The notes under the pieces were generated by a model. It searched no databases and was not told the origin of the DNA. It saw only the letters and a program-made list of their open reading frames with translations. DNA of 64,000 nucleotides, from contig NZ_JAMLIE010000002.1 of the NCBI RefSeq assembly GCF_023954335.1, positions 620,001-684,000 of the forward strand. Direction: 5' to 3'. This DNA comes from Aquamicrobium sp. (GTDB lineage Bacteria; Pseudomonadota; Alphaproteobacteria; Rhizobiales; Rhizobiaceae). The first letter of the stretch is position 1. The number at the start of each line of letters is the position of its first letter. Below are positions 38,594 to 49,289 of this stretch, in pieces. The translations under genes were made by a program, and so were the position numbers.

Positions 38594-39354
38594 GCGATTT
38601 CACCTATGCGACCGTCAGGAGCGTGCCTGAGGACGGCGGCGTGCGCCGCATCGTCCTCAACCGGCCCGGGCAGCTCAACGCGATGAACCGGGCGCTGCTC
38701 GACGACGTCGCCCGCGCCTTCGACGAGGCCAACGCCGATCCGGCGACGCGCGCCATCGTCTTCACCGGCGAGGGCAGGGCGTTCTGCGCCGGCGACGACC
38801 GGCACGAGCACGCCCACCCTGAAAGCGAGGAGGAGGCGCGCGACCTGGTCGAGGCGATCCAGCGCGCCACCCGCGCGATCTCGCTCGGCCCCAAGCCGGT
38901 GGTCGGCGCGATCAACGGCTGGGCGGTGGGCGGCGGCTTCGAATGGGCGGTCAACTGCGATTTCCCGATCTGGGCCGAAAGCGCGAAAGGCTTCTTTCCC
39001 GAGGTCTCGCTCAACATCTTCGTCACCGGCGCGGTGACGTCGCTGCTGCCGGCGATGGTCGGGCTGCTGAAGGCGCGCGAGATGCTGTTCCTCGGCGAGC
39101 GCTACGACGCGGCGGAGCTGCTGCGGCTCGGCGTCGCCTGGCGCGTGGTGCCCGACGCGGCGTTGCAGGACGAGGCGCTGGCGCTGGCGCGCCGGCTCGC
39201 CGCGCTGCCGGCGCTTTCGGTGCGGGCGATGAAGCGCACGCTCAATGCCACGGCCGCGAGCGACATCCACCGGGCGCTGGCGCTGGAGACGGACGCCACG
39301 GTCGCCGGCTTCCTCGATCCCGAGACGACGCGGCGGCTGAAGGCGTTCGCCTGA
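38590..39354 (+). CDS. Enoyl-CoA hydratase/isomerase family protein
   Basis: A 254-aa crotonase-fold enzyme. Oxyanion-hole stretches are FCAGDD (about residue 66) and NGWAVGGGFEWA (about 109). Both general acid/base glutamates are in place (Glu of GGGFEWA and Glu of FPEVSL), so hydratase activity is likely. It is the last gene of the TetR-ligase-hydratase operon, overlapping the ligase by 4 bp. No thiolase or dehydrogenase follows, so the pathway is not complete in this window. Confidence 0.9.
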   Translation: MSDFTYATVRSVPEDGGVRRIVLNRPGQLNAMNRALLDDVARAFDEANADPATRAIVFTGEGRAFCAGDDRHEHAHPESEEEARDLVEAIQRATRAISLGPKPVVGAINGWAVGGGFEWAVNCDFPIWAESAKGFFPEVSLNIFVTGAVTSLLPAMVGLLKAREMLFLGERYDAAELLRLGVAWRVVPDAALQDEALALARRLAALPALSVRAMKRTLNATAASDIHRALALETDATVAGFLDPETTRRLKAFA

Positions 39355-39364
39355 CCGCGCGGGA

Positions 39365-39631
39365 TCAGCGCCGCTTCTGCGTCCCGCCGCCCGAGGGCCA
39401 GGCGTAGAGCCTCCCGTCATGCGGCAGCGGGCCGAGCGTCGAGACGATGCGCGCCTCCGCCCGCGACTGGATGCCGAACGGGCTCGCACCGAAGCCATGG
39501 CCGACCTGCCGAAAGCCGGTGTCGTTCGCCGCGCGCGCGACATAGCCCTGCCCGACCCGGAAGAACAGGTCGAGGCTCTTGTGGCTGGCCAGTTCGATGA
39601 GCGGCGTCAGGCCGTGCGCGGGGACTTGCAT
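39365..39631 (-). CDS. Small hypothetical protein
   Basis: An 88-aa open frame that ends 10 bp from the hydratase stop (convergent). It has a balanced composition, a His/Leu-rich N-terminus and ends in a basic tail after WPSGGG. No other frame covers the stretch, but there is no ribosome site and no family is recognised. It may not be real. Confidence 0.4.
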   Translation of the reverse strand: MQVPAHGLTPLIELASHKSLDLFFRVGQGYVARAANDTGFRQVGHGFGASPFGIQSRAEARIVSTLGPLPHDGRLYAWPSGGGTQKRR

Positions 39632-39816
39632 GAAGGAACCCGTCGGGATTGGCAGGCGTTCATCGACGCTAGGCCTTGCCGCTTAACGCGCCATTAACGA
39701 CGATTGACCGCGCGCGCGTGCAAGAATAACCGTGACCCGGTGCCGGGGCTCGGCTAGTTTGGCGCAGAAGCAGACCGCCCGTCGCGGCGTCGCATCGAGA
39801 ACGAGGATGTGAAGAA

Positions 39817-40716
39817 ATGCGTTGGAGAGGCCGCCGCCAGAGCAGCAATGTCGAGGATCGCCGCGGACAGGGCGGTATGCCCGGCGGTATGGGCCGCGCG
39901 GGCCGCGGTATCCCGCTTCCCATCGGCCGCGGCGCCGGCGGCGGCGGGCTGTCGGGCATCATCATTCTCGTCGTCATCTTCTTCGCGCTGCGCGCCTGCG
40001 GCATCGATCCCTTGCAGATGCTGGAAGGCGGTTCGTCCAACCCGCAAGTCACCGAGAACGGCGCGGGAAGTCGGCCGGGCGACGAGGAGGCGCAGTTCGT
40101 CTCCGTCGTCCTCGCTGAAACGGAAGACGTGTGGAACGGCATCTTCCAGGCGGAAGGCCAGACCTATCGCGAGCCGGCGCTGGTGCTGTTCTCCGATCAG
40201 GTGCGCTCGGCCTGCGGCTTCGCCTCGTCGGCCTCGGGGCCGTTCTATTGCCCCGGCGATTCCAAGCTCTATATCGACCTGACCTTCTTCCGCGAGCTGT
40301 CGCAGCGTTTCGGCGCCTCGGGCGATTTCGCGCAGGCCTATGTCGTGGCCCACGAGGTCGGCCACCATGTCCAGAACCTGATCGGCGTCCTGCCGCGCTT
40401 CAACCAGATGCGCCAGAGCATGAGCCAGGTCGAGGCCAACCAGATGTCGATCCGCGTCGAGCTTCAGGCCGACTGCTTCGCTGGCATCTGGGCGCATTAT
40501 ACCGCGCAGAAGGGGCTGCTCGAGGAAGGCGACATCGAGGAGGCGCTGAACGCGGCGCACCAGATCGGCGACGACACGCTCCAGAAGCGCACGCAGGGCT
40601 ATGTCGTGCCCGACAGCTTCAACCATGGCACCTCAGAGCAGCGTGCCACATGGTTCACCAACGGCCTGCGCAACGGCCGGCTCTCGGACTGCGATACGTT
40701 TAGTAATCCTGTTTAG
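39817..40716 (+). CDS. Putative neutral zinc metallopeptidase, YpfJ type
   Basis: A 299-aa membrane-anchored protein. A Gly/Arg-rich cytoplasmic start is followed by one membrane helix (about residues 45-60). The extracellular domain has the zinc motif HEVGHHVQN (about 189) with ELQADCFAGIWA further on, the third ligand region. This fits the PF04228 (YpfJ) family, whose substrate is unknown. It is monocistronic; a family B repeat begins two bases after its stop. Confidence 0.87.
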   Translation: MRWRGRRQSSNVEDRRGQGGMPGGMGRAGRGIPLPIGRGAGGGGLSGIIILVVIFFALRACGIDPLQMLEGGSSNPQVTENGAGSRPGDEEAQFVSVVLAETEDVWNGIFQAEGQTYREPALVLFSDQVRSACGFASSASGPFYCPGDSKLYIDLTFFRELSQRFGASGDFAQAYVVAHEVGHHVQNLIGVLPRFNQMRQSMSQVEANQMSIRVELQADCFAGIWAHYTAQKGLLEEGDIEEALNAAHQIGDDTLQKRTQGYVVPDSFNHGTSEQRATWFTNGLRNGRLSDCDTFSNPV

Positions 40717-40717
40717 C

Positions 40718-40822
40718 GCTCACGGGCCGCACCGCCGCCTTCGGCGGCTGGCCCTCCGCGGGGGCGCGCCACGCGGCGCGACGCCCGGTCGGGCTCGCGG
40801 CCTTCGGCCGTAGGTTCCGCTC
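40718..40822. repeat. Family B dispersed repeat, first copy
   Basis: GCTCACGGGCCGCACCGCCG starts a stretch of about 100 bp that is nearly identical, with a few changes, to 42773-42862. It contains short inverted pieces (CCGCCTTCGGCGG, GGCCTTCGGCC). It starts 2 bp after the peptidase stop codon and is followed by a shorter motif of family A. Confidence 0.75.
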
Positions 40823-40832
40823 ACTGCCGCTT

Positions 40833-40895
40833 CCCCTTCTCCCCGTTCACGGGGAGAAGGGGCCCGAAGGGCGGATGAGGGGCGGCGCCGGCGGT
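40833..40895. repeat. Family A repeat, half copy
   Basis: A 30-bp perfect-type palindrome (40833-40862: CCCCTTCTCCCCGTT and its complement with two-base centre) is followed by CCCGAAGGGCGGATGAGGGGC. The latter matches, in reverse layout, the terminal part of the complete copies at 35852 and 52453. Only one end of the element remains. It lies just downstream of carA. Confidence 0.75.
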
Positions 40896-40906
40896 CGCGG
40901 GTCGGC

Positions 40907-42115
40907 TCAGGCCGGGACAATCTCGTCCTTGCGGGCGCGGATGGCGTCGGCGAAGCGGCGGAACAGGTAGTGCGAATCCTGCGGGCCGGGCGAGGCTTCG
41001 GGGTGGTACTGGACCGAGAACACCGGCTTGCCGGCGAGCGCGATGCCGCAATTCGAGCCGTCGAACAGCGAGACGTGAGTCTCTTCAACGCCTTGGGGCA
41101 GGGAGCTCCTGTCGACCGCGAAGCCGTGGTTCATCGACACGATCTCCACCTTGCCGGTGGTGTGGTCCTTCACCGGGTGGTTCGCGCCGTGGTGGCCCTG
41201 ATGCATCTTCACCGTCTGGCCGCCGAGGGCCAGAGCAAGAATCTGGTGGCCGAGGCAGATGCCGAAGATCGGGATGCCGGTCTGAAGCAGCGTCTTCAGC
41301 GCAGGCACGGCGTATTCGCCGGTCGCGGCCGGGTCGCCCGGGCCGTTGGAGAGGAAGATGCCGTCAGGCTTCAGCGCGAGGATGTCCTCGGCCGAGCTTT
41401 TCGCCGGCACCACCGTCACCTTGGCCCCGAGGCCGGCGAGCAGGCGTAGGATGTTGCGCTTGACGCCGAAATCGACCGCCACGACATGCATCCACGTCTC
41501 GCCCTGGTTGCCGAAGCCCTCGTTCCACACCCACGGCGTCTCGTCCCAGGCGCTGGACTGGCCGGAGGTGACGTCCTTGGCGAGGTCGAGATCGACGAGG
41601 CCGTGCCAGGCGCGCGCCTTCTCCTTCAGCGCCTCGACGTCGAAGATGCCGTCCGGCGAATGGGCGATCACCGCGTTGGGCGCGCCCTTGTCGCGGATCA
41701 GCGCGGTAAGCGCCCGGGTGTCGATGCCGGTCATGGCGATGATGCCGCGCTTCTTCAGCCACTCGGTGAGGTGGCCGGCGGAGCGCCAGTTGGACGGGGC
41801 GGTGACGTCGGCCTTGAAGATCGCGCCGACCGCGCCGGCGCGCGCGGCCGGGTTCAGGTCCTCGGCGTCCTCGGCATTGGTGCCGATATTGCCGATATGC
41901 GGGAAGGTGAAGGTGACGATCTGCCCGGCATAGGACGGGTCGGTCAGGATTTCCTGGTAGCCGGTCAGCGCGGTGTTGAAGCAGACCTCGGCGGCGACGC
42001 TGCCCGTCGCGCCCAGCCCCTTGCCCTCGATCACCGTGCCGTCGGCGAGGACGAGAAGCGCGGTCGGCTTCGTCTCGGTCCAGGGCGAGGTGGCGGCGTC
42101 CGTCGTATCGGCCAT
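40907..42115 (-). CDS. carA: Carbamoyl-phosphate synthase small subunit
   Basis: A 402-aa glutamine amidotransferase subunit that supplies ammonia to CarB. The N-terminal CPSase domain (with NTALTGYQEILTDPSYAGQI, about residues 48-67) is followed by the class I GATase domain. The catalytic cysteine is in FGICLGHQ (about residue 285) and the His/Glu pair in HPEASPG (about 368). The ATG at 42115 starts the protein well before the domain. It is divergent from yqeY and 6.5 kb from carB. Confidence 0.96.
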   Translation of the reverse strand: MADTTDAATSPWTETKPTALLVLADGTVIEGKGLGATGSVAAEVCFNTALTGYQEILTDPSYAGQIVTFTFPHIGNIGTNAEDAEDLNPAARAGAVGAIFKADVTAPSNWRSAGHLTEWLKKRGIIAMTGIDTRALTALIRDKGAPNAVIAHSPDGIFDVEALKEKARAWHGLVDLDLAKDVTSGQSSAWDETPWVWNEGFGNQGETWMHVVAVDFGVKRNILRLLAGLGAKVTVVPAKSSAEDILALKPDGIFLSNGPGDPAATGEYAVPALKTLLQTGIPIFGICLGHQILALALGGQTVKMHQGHHGANHPVKDHTTGKVEIVSMNHGFAVDRSSLPQGVEETHVSLFDGSNCGIALAGKPVFSVQYHPEASPGPQDSHYLFRRFADAIRARKDEIVPA

Positions 42116-42302
42116 TGCGGCTCTCCGTTTTCGAACCGTCCGCGCTTGCTTTCGCGCCGCCGGCAGGACATATCGCGCGGCGGTGACACGGGCGGGGCCA
42201 TGAGCGGCCTCAAGATGCTGGATATAGTATCGTCCGGTGCATAGAAGAAGGCGCGGCCGCGGTCAACGATTGCCGTGCGCCGTCAAGCAAGGAGAAGCCC
42301 AG

Positions 42303-42755
42303 ATGATGCGCGAGACCATTGCCGAGGCGCTGAAGACAGCGCTGAAGAACAAGGACAAGCTGCGGACCGGCACGCTCCGGCTCGTCAACGCCGCGATCCA
42401 GGACCGCGACATCGCCAATCGGGGCGCGGGCAAGGACCCGGTCAACGACGACGAGATCCTCCAGATCCTGACCAAGATGGTCAAGCAGCGCGAGGAATCG
42501 GCCAAGGCGTTCGAGGATGGCGCAAGGCCCGAGCTCGCGGCGCAGGAACGGGCCGAGATCGCCATCGTCAAGGACTTCCTGCCGGCGCAGATGGGCGCCG
42601 ACGAGGTGCGCGCCGCCGCGCAAGGCGCGATCGCCGAGACCGGCGCGCAGGGGCTGCGCGACATGGGCCGCGTCATGGCGGTGCTGAAGGAGCGCTATCC
42701 CGGCCGCCTCGACTTCGGCAAGGCCAGCGCGCTGGTCAAGGAACTGCTGGGGTAG
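42303..42755 (+). CDS. yqeY: GatB/YqeY domain protein
   Basis: A 150-aa helical protein related to the tail of GatB, which binds tRNA in the amidotransferase complex. Family features are KNKDKLRTGTLRLVNAAI (about residues 14-31) and DMGRVMAVLKE (about 119). The ATG at 42303 has AAGGAG 8 bp upstream; a longer frame from 42237 is basic junk. It sits between carA and nptA/dnaG, an arrangement typical of the order. Its role in tRNA amidation quality control is not settled. Confidence 0.9.
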   Translation: MMRETIAEALKTALKNKDKLRTGTLRLVNAAIQDRDIANRGAGKDPVNDDEILQILTKMVKQREESAKAFEDGARPELAAQERAEIAIVKDFLPAQMGADEVRAAAQGAIAETGAQGLRDMGRVMAVLKERYPGRLDFGKASALVKELLG

Positions 42756-42772
42756 TTTCTTTCGCTCACGGG

Positions 42773-42887
42773 CCGCACCGCCGCCTGCGGCGGCTGGCCC
42801 TCCGCGGGGGCGGGCCATAGGGCCCGACGCCCGTCGGGCTTGCAGCCTGCGGCTGTTGTTTTTCGCTTATGGGCCGCACCACTGCCG
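42773..42887. repeat. Family B dispersed repeat, second copy
   Basis: The stretch 42773-42862 repeats the sequence at 40718-40815 with a few substitutions. A second unit begins right after it (CGCTTATGGGCCGCACC, 42864-42880) and breaks off, so this is a head-to-tail start of a further copy. It lies between yqeY and the convergent Na/Pi cotransporter gene. Confidence 0.75.
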
Positions 42888-42904
42888 TGTCGCTTGGGTT
42901 TCGC

Positions 42905-44569
42905 CTATTCGGCAGCGCGCAGGCGGGTGCGGGCGATCAGGCCGTGCTCTTCCAGCACCGGATAGGCGATCGAGGCGAGGAGCGAGTTGATCTGCTTCAG
43001 GTCGCGGATCGTGTCGAGGTGGACCGCGCTCGTCTCGATGCTCTTGGCCGTGCCCTCGCGCAGGCGCTCGAAATGGCGCTGGCTGGTCTGGCGCTCGAGC
43101 TCGCGCAGCCGGTCCTTCTCCTGCACGAGCTGGAACGCGGTCTCCGGGTCGCGCGAGATCAGCACGTTGAAGGCGAGGCGTGCATTGGCCAGCACCATGG
43201 CGTGGAGGTCCGACAATTCGCGCCAGCCCTCGGGCGTGAAGGTGAGGTGCCGGTCGAGCTTCTTGCGGACATGGACGAGCATGTTGCGCACGACGATGTC
43301 GCCGACCTGCTCCAGCTTGACGCAGCCGTCCAGCAGCTCCTGCGTGCGGCGCGCCTCGTCGTCGCTCATGCCCTTGGTGCTGATCTTGGCGAGGTAGAGC
43401 TTGATCGCCGCGTGCTTGCGGTCGACCCGGTCGTCGAGCGCGGCGAGCGCCTCCATCCGCGCCGGGTCCGCGTCCTCGTAGAGCTCCATGATCGTCTTCA
43501 GCATCACCTCGACGGTCTCGCACATGCCGACCACGGCGCGGCTGACATTGGCGAGCGCCCGCGAGGGGCTGCCGAGCGCGTCGGGATCGAGCGCGCTCGC
43601 CTCCCTGTCCTCCAGCGCCGGGCGCGGCTTCCCGCCCGCCGAGGCGAAGAGTTTTTCAATGGCGCGGCTCACGACGCCGGCGAGCGGCAGGCCGAGGACG
43701 ACGAGCGCGGCGTTGAAGACGATGTGGGCGTGGACCACCTGAAGCGCCGCGGTCTGCCCCAGCGCGTCGAGCGGCGGGGAGACCACGATCAGGCCGATGA
43801 GCGCCAGCACCGCGCCCGCGCCGCGCAAGGCGAGGTTGCCGAAGGGAACGGCGCGGCTGGCCGGCGGCATGGCGCGCGCAAGGCCGGCCGCGACGAGGCC
43901 GCCGCCGAGATTGGCGCCCAGCACCATGACGACGCCGAGCTCTGCCGGCACGAGGCCGCGCGCCGCCAGCGCGGCGATCAGCAGGATGAAGGCGACGGAG
44001 GAATGGAACAGCCAGGTGGTGACGGCGGCGATGAGGAAGGCGGTGATCGGGTCGCCCGACAGGTAGTTGATGATCACCGGCAGGATGCGGCTTTCGCGCA
44101 AGGGTTCCGAGGCCTCGCCGATCAGCCGCAGCGACAGGATCATCAGGCCGATGCCGACGAGGATCGAGCCGAAATTGCGCCACGCGCCGCGCTCCGCCGA
44201 CAGGAAGATCACCGTGCCGGTCAGGACCGCGACCGGGACCAGCGCCGACAGGTCGTGGCTCAGGAGCTTGACGACGAAGGCCGAGCCGAGATCGGCCCCG
44301 AGCACGGCGAGCAGCCCCGCGGTGCCCGAGACGATGCCCGAGCCGGCGAAGGAGGCGACGAGCAGCGACACGGCCGTCGCGCTCTGGAAGGCGACAGCGA
44401 GCGCGCCGCCGGCGGCAACCGCCAGCACCGGGTTCTTCAGCGTGTGGCGCAGCCGCATCCGCAGCGTGTCGCCCCACGCGTCCTCGACGCTGGTGCGCAC
44501 CATGTGGGTGGCCCACAGCAGCAGCGCCACCGCCCCGGCAAGGTGCAGCAGGACGAGCGAGCCGGTCAT
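42905..44569 (-). CDS. Na/Pi cotransporter family protein with PhoU-like domain
   Basis: A 554-aa inner-membrane protein. Its first 320 residues hold two copies of the PF02690 transport repeat with FQSATAVSLL (about 62) and HSSVAFILL (about 168), in which QS and SS pairs bind sodium and phosphate. The rest (about 330-545) is a PhoU-like helical domain. The family imports or exports phosphate. It is divergent from dnaG and convergent with yqeY. Confidence 0.9.
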   Translation of the reverse strand: MTGSLVLLHLAGAVALLLWATHMVRTSVEDAWGDTLRMRLRHTLKNPVLAVAAGGALAVAFQSATAVSLLVASFAGSGIVSGTAGLLAVLGADLGSAFVVKLLSHDLSALVPVAVLTGTVIFLSAERGAWRNFGSILVGIGLMILSLRLIGEASEPLRESRILPVIINYLSGDPITAFLIAAVTTWLFHSSVAFILLIAALAARGLVPAELGVVMVLGANLGGGLVAAGLARAMPPASRAVPFGNLALRGAGAVLALIGLIVVSPPLDALGQTAALQVVHAHIVFNAALVVLGLPLAGVVSRAIEKLFASAGGKPRPALEDREASALDPDALGSPSRALANVSRAVVGMCETVEVMLKTIMELYEDADPARMEALAALDDRVDRKHAAIKLYLAKISTKGMSDDEARRTQELLDGCVKLEQVGDIVVRNMLVHVRKKLDRHLTFTPEGWRELSDLHAMVLANARLAFNVLISRDPETAFQLVQEKDRLRELERQTSQRHFERLREGTAKSIETSAVHLDTIRDLKQINSLLASIAYPVLEEHGLIARTRLRAAE

Positions 44570-44806
44570 GGCCTGCGAACCGGGACCCGCGCGCGGCGGG
44601 AAGACTGGGAAGTGAGGTTCATGGTCGACGAATCGGTCCGCAAGTCACGGAAAAAAGGGCGGTTTTCTACTCGGACAGATTAGCCGGATAATCGTGGCGG
44701 TCAAACGGCGGCGGCGGTCCTTTCCCCAACGGCGGGCGGGCTTGCCGGTTCCGCCGGCTGTGAATTGCGGGCATGCAGATAGATTGCGGTCGCGCGCGGG
44801 CGGGCG

Positions 44807-44824
44807 GGCTCCTATATAGGAGCC
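44807..44824. promoter_or_regulatory. 18-bp perfect palindrome at the dnaG promoter
   Basis: GGCTCCTATATAGGAGCC is perfectly palindromic. It contains CTATAT, the alphaproteobacterial -10 consensus, 43 bp upstream of the dnaG start. No good -35 box is seen at 16-18 bp. Either a bound regulator or a hairpin at the 5' end of the mRNA is possible. Confidence 0.45.
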
Positions 44825-44866
44825 TCAACGAAAGGCCCTGGATGAAAGCGGGGACGAAACCGGGCG

Positions 44867-46816
44867 ATGCGCTTTTCCCCTTCCTTCCTTGACGAGATCC
44901 GCGACCGGGTGCCGATTTCCGCGATCATCGGCACGCGCGTGGCGTGGGACAGGAAGAAGACCAACGCCCAGCGCGGCGATTTCTGGGGCTGCTGCCCGTT
45001 CCATGGCGAGAAGACGCCGTCCTTCCACTGCGAGGACAGGAAGGGCCGCTATCACTGCTTCGGCTGCGGGGTCTCGGGCGACCATTTCAAGTTCCTGACA
45101 GAGCTCGACGGGTTGAGCTTTCCCGAGGCGGTCGAGCGCGTGGCCGAGATGGCGGGGGTCGCCATGCCGGCGCGCGACGAGGCGGCCGAGCGGCGCGAGA
45201 AGCAGCGCGCCAGCCTGACCGACGTGATGGAGCTGGCGACGCGCTTCTTCCAGGAGCGGCTGCAGGCGGCGGACGGGGCGAAGGCGCGCGCTTACCTGCG
45301 CGAGCGCGGGCTGTCCTCGCCGACGCAGCAGGCGTTCCGCCTCGGCTACGCGCCGGACGGGCGCAATATCCTGAAGGAGTTCCTCGCCTCCAAGGGCGTC
45401 GGCAAGGACCAGATCGAGGCCTGCGGGCTGGTGGTCCACGGCCCCGACATTCCCGTCTCCTACGACCGGTTCCGCGACCGGATCATATTCCCGATCGAGG
45501 ATTCGCGCGGCCGGGTGATCGCCTTCGGCGGTCGGGCGATGGGCAAGGACGCGCTGGCGAAATACTTGAACTCCAACGACACCGAGCTCTTCCATAAGGG
45601 CAACGTGCTCTACAATCTCGCCCGCGCCCGCAAGGCGAAGGGCCAAGGGGGGGGAGCCGACGGCACGGTGATCGCCGTCGAGGGCTACATGGACGTGATC
45701 GCGCTGGCGCAGGCCGGCTTCGACAACGTCGTCGCCCCGCTCGGCACGGCGCTGACCGAGAACCAACTGGAACTGCTGTGGCGCATGGCCGGCGAGCCGG
45801 TGCTGTGCTTCGACGGCGACCAGGCGGGGCTGAAGGCGGCATGGCGGGCGGCCGACCTTGCGCTGCCGCTCGTCGGGCCGGGGCGGACGCTGCGCTTCGC
45901 CCTGTTGCCCGAGGGGCAGGACCCCGACGACCTCGTGCGCGCCGGCGGGCCGGACGCCTTCCGCGCAGTGCTGTCGCAGGCGCGGCCGCTGGCCGAGCTG
46001 ATCTGGCTGCGCGAGACCTCCGGCGGCGTCTTCGACACGCCCGAGCGGCGCGCCGAGTTGGAGCGGACGCTGCGCGAGCTGACGGGCCGCATCCGCGACG
46101 AGAGCGTGCGCCGCCACTATCAACAGGACATGCGCGAGCGGGTGCAGGCGTTCTTCGGCTCCGCCGGCGGCGGGCGCAGGGAGCGCGGGCCGAACGTCGG
46201 CGGGCCGGGCAACGGCCGCGGCGGCCCCGGCGGCCGGCAGGCGGCAGGGCGGCTCGCCGTCACCGAAAGCCTCGCCCGCTCGGCCATGGTCAGGAGCGGC
46301 GGCGGGCCGCTGCCGCTGCGCGAGACGGCGATGCTGGTCGCCATGGTCAACCATCCGGCGCTGCTCGACGACTATTTCGACGCCTTCGAGGAGATGAATC
46401 CGGCCCATCCCGAGCTGAAGCGGCTGCACGGCGCGCTGCTCGACGCCGTCGCCCACGGTGTCGCCCACGAGCGCGGGGCGCTGATCGAGGCGCTCACTGC
46501 CCGCGGCCATGGCGAGGTCTGGGAGCGGGCGATGCGCCATTGCCTCGGGCTCGGCCTGTGGCCCGTCCTCGGCGAGGCGGCGGACGAGGACGCGCGCGAG
46601 GCGTTCTCGCAGACCGTCGCGCTCCATGCCCGCGCCAGCGAGCTCCAGCGCCAGCGCCGCAGCCTGCAGAGCGAGCTGGCCGAGGCGGTCGAGCGCGAGG
46701 CCGAGGACGTGACCATGCTTTTGCAGGCCATCGCCCAGATCAACATCGACATCGCCAGCCTGGAGCGGCTGGAGGCGCTGGTCGACGGCTTCGGCGTGTC
46801 GTCGGGCAGGGGGTGA
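44867..46816 (+). CDS. dnaG: DNA primase
   Basis: A 649-aa replication primase. The zinc-binding domain has CCPFHGEKTPSF and CFGCGVSGD (CHC2 pattern, about residues 42-70). The TOPRIM catalytic core includes VIAVEGYMDVIALAQAGF (about 265-285) and CFDGDQAG (about 313). A Gly/Arg-rich linker (about 430-455) leads to the helicase-binding domain. A G8 run at 45647-45654 sits in a Gly-rich stretch before TOPRIM. It comes just before rpoD as in many proteobacteria, but with 394 bp between them. Confidence 0.96.
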   Translation: MRFSPSFLDEIRDRVPISAIIGTRVAWDRKKTNAQRGDFWGCCPFHGEKTPSFHCEDRKGRYHCFGCGVSGDHFKFLTELDGLSFPEAVERVAEMAGVAMPARDEAAERREKQRASLTDVMELATRFFQERLQAADGAKARAYLRERGLSSPTQQAFRLGYAPDGRNILKEFLASKGVGKDQIEACGLVVHGPDIPVSYDRFRDRIIFPIEDSRGRVIAFGGRAMGKDALAKYLNSNDTELFHKGNVLYNLARARKAKGQGGGADGTVIAVEGYMDVIALAQAGFDNVVAPLGTALTENQLELLWRMAGEPVLCFDGDQAGLKAAWRAADLALPLVGPGRTLRFALLPEGQDPDDLVRAGGPDAFRAVLSQARPLAELIWLRETSGGVFDTPERRAELERTLRELTGRIRDESVRRHYQQDMRERVQAFFGSAGGGRRERGPNVGGPGNGRGGPGGRQAAGRLAVTESLARSAMVRSGGGPLPLRETAMLVAMVNHPALLDDYFDAFEEMNPAHPELKRLHGALLDAVAHGVAHERGALIEALTARGHGEVWERAMRHCLGLGLWPVLGEAADEDAREAFSQTVALHARASELQRQRRSLQSELAEAVEREAEDVTMLLQAIAQINIDIASLERLEALVDGFGVSSGRG

Positions 46817-47050
46817 GGGCCGCCTTCGCCCGCGCGGCGGGGAGCGGCTCTTGAAGACGGGCGCTGGCGCCCTACATAGACGCGTTGGAAAACGGGCTTG
46901 CCGGCCGGCAACGGCTTTCGCGCAATTGATTCGCTTTTTATGGCCGAATCAGCTTTGAGCGGCTTGACCTTTTGCCAGATTGGCGGAATCACAACCAGCG
47001 TGGCCGGCGAAGGGGCTGAACAGCCGGCGCAACGAATTCGCAGCCTTCGG
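46817..47050. other. First part of the dnaG-rpoD intergenic region
   Basis: No gene is supported here; an 88-codon frame at 46898-47164 lacks a ribosome site and runs through the rpoD promoter. The stretch includes the 14-bp palindrome TTGCCGGCCGGCAA (46898-46911) and a lone TTGACC box (46964-46969) without a good -10 partner. Confidence 0.5.
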
Positions 47051-47079
47051 TTGGACGGGACGCAGATCGCGTCCTATAT
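47051..47079 (+). promoter_or_regulatory. Probable rpoD promoter
   Basis: TTGGAC (47051-47056), 17 bp, then a perfect CTATAT (47074-47079). This is close to the alphaproteobacterial sigma-70 consensus and predicts a start near 47086, giving a leader of about 125 nt to rpoD. Confidence 0.6.
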
Positions 47080-47210
47080 CCAAGGTGTCAGGGTTAATCG
47101 GGAATTAAGGCAGAAGCGGCTATCGCGGGCAGGGCGCGAACGATTCCGGTCACGCATCGCATAGCTTTCACCCGCTCGATGAAGCTTCAGCCGCTTGGAG
47201 ACACGACGAC

Positions 47211-49232
<2,022 letters not shown>

Positions 49233-49243
49233 ACCAAGACATG

Positions 49244-49270
49244 AAAAACCCGGCGCAAGGCCGGGTTTTT
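49244..49270 (+). terminator. Intrinsic terminator after rpoD
   Basis: AAAAACCCGGC pairs with GCCGGGTTTTT around a GCAAG loop (49244-49270), 11 bp after the rpoD stop. The A and T runs make it effective in both directions. Confidence 0.92.
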
Positions 49271-49289
49271 CCATGAAGGAACACCAAAC

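Noticed and set aside
46898..47164. 88-codon frame between dnaG and rpoD
   Set aside because: No ribosome site, it covers the likely rpoD promoter and palindrome, and has no recognisable family.
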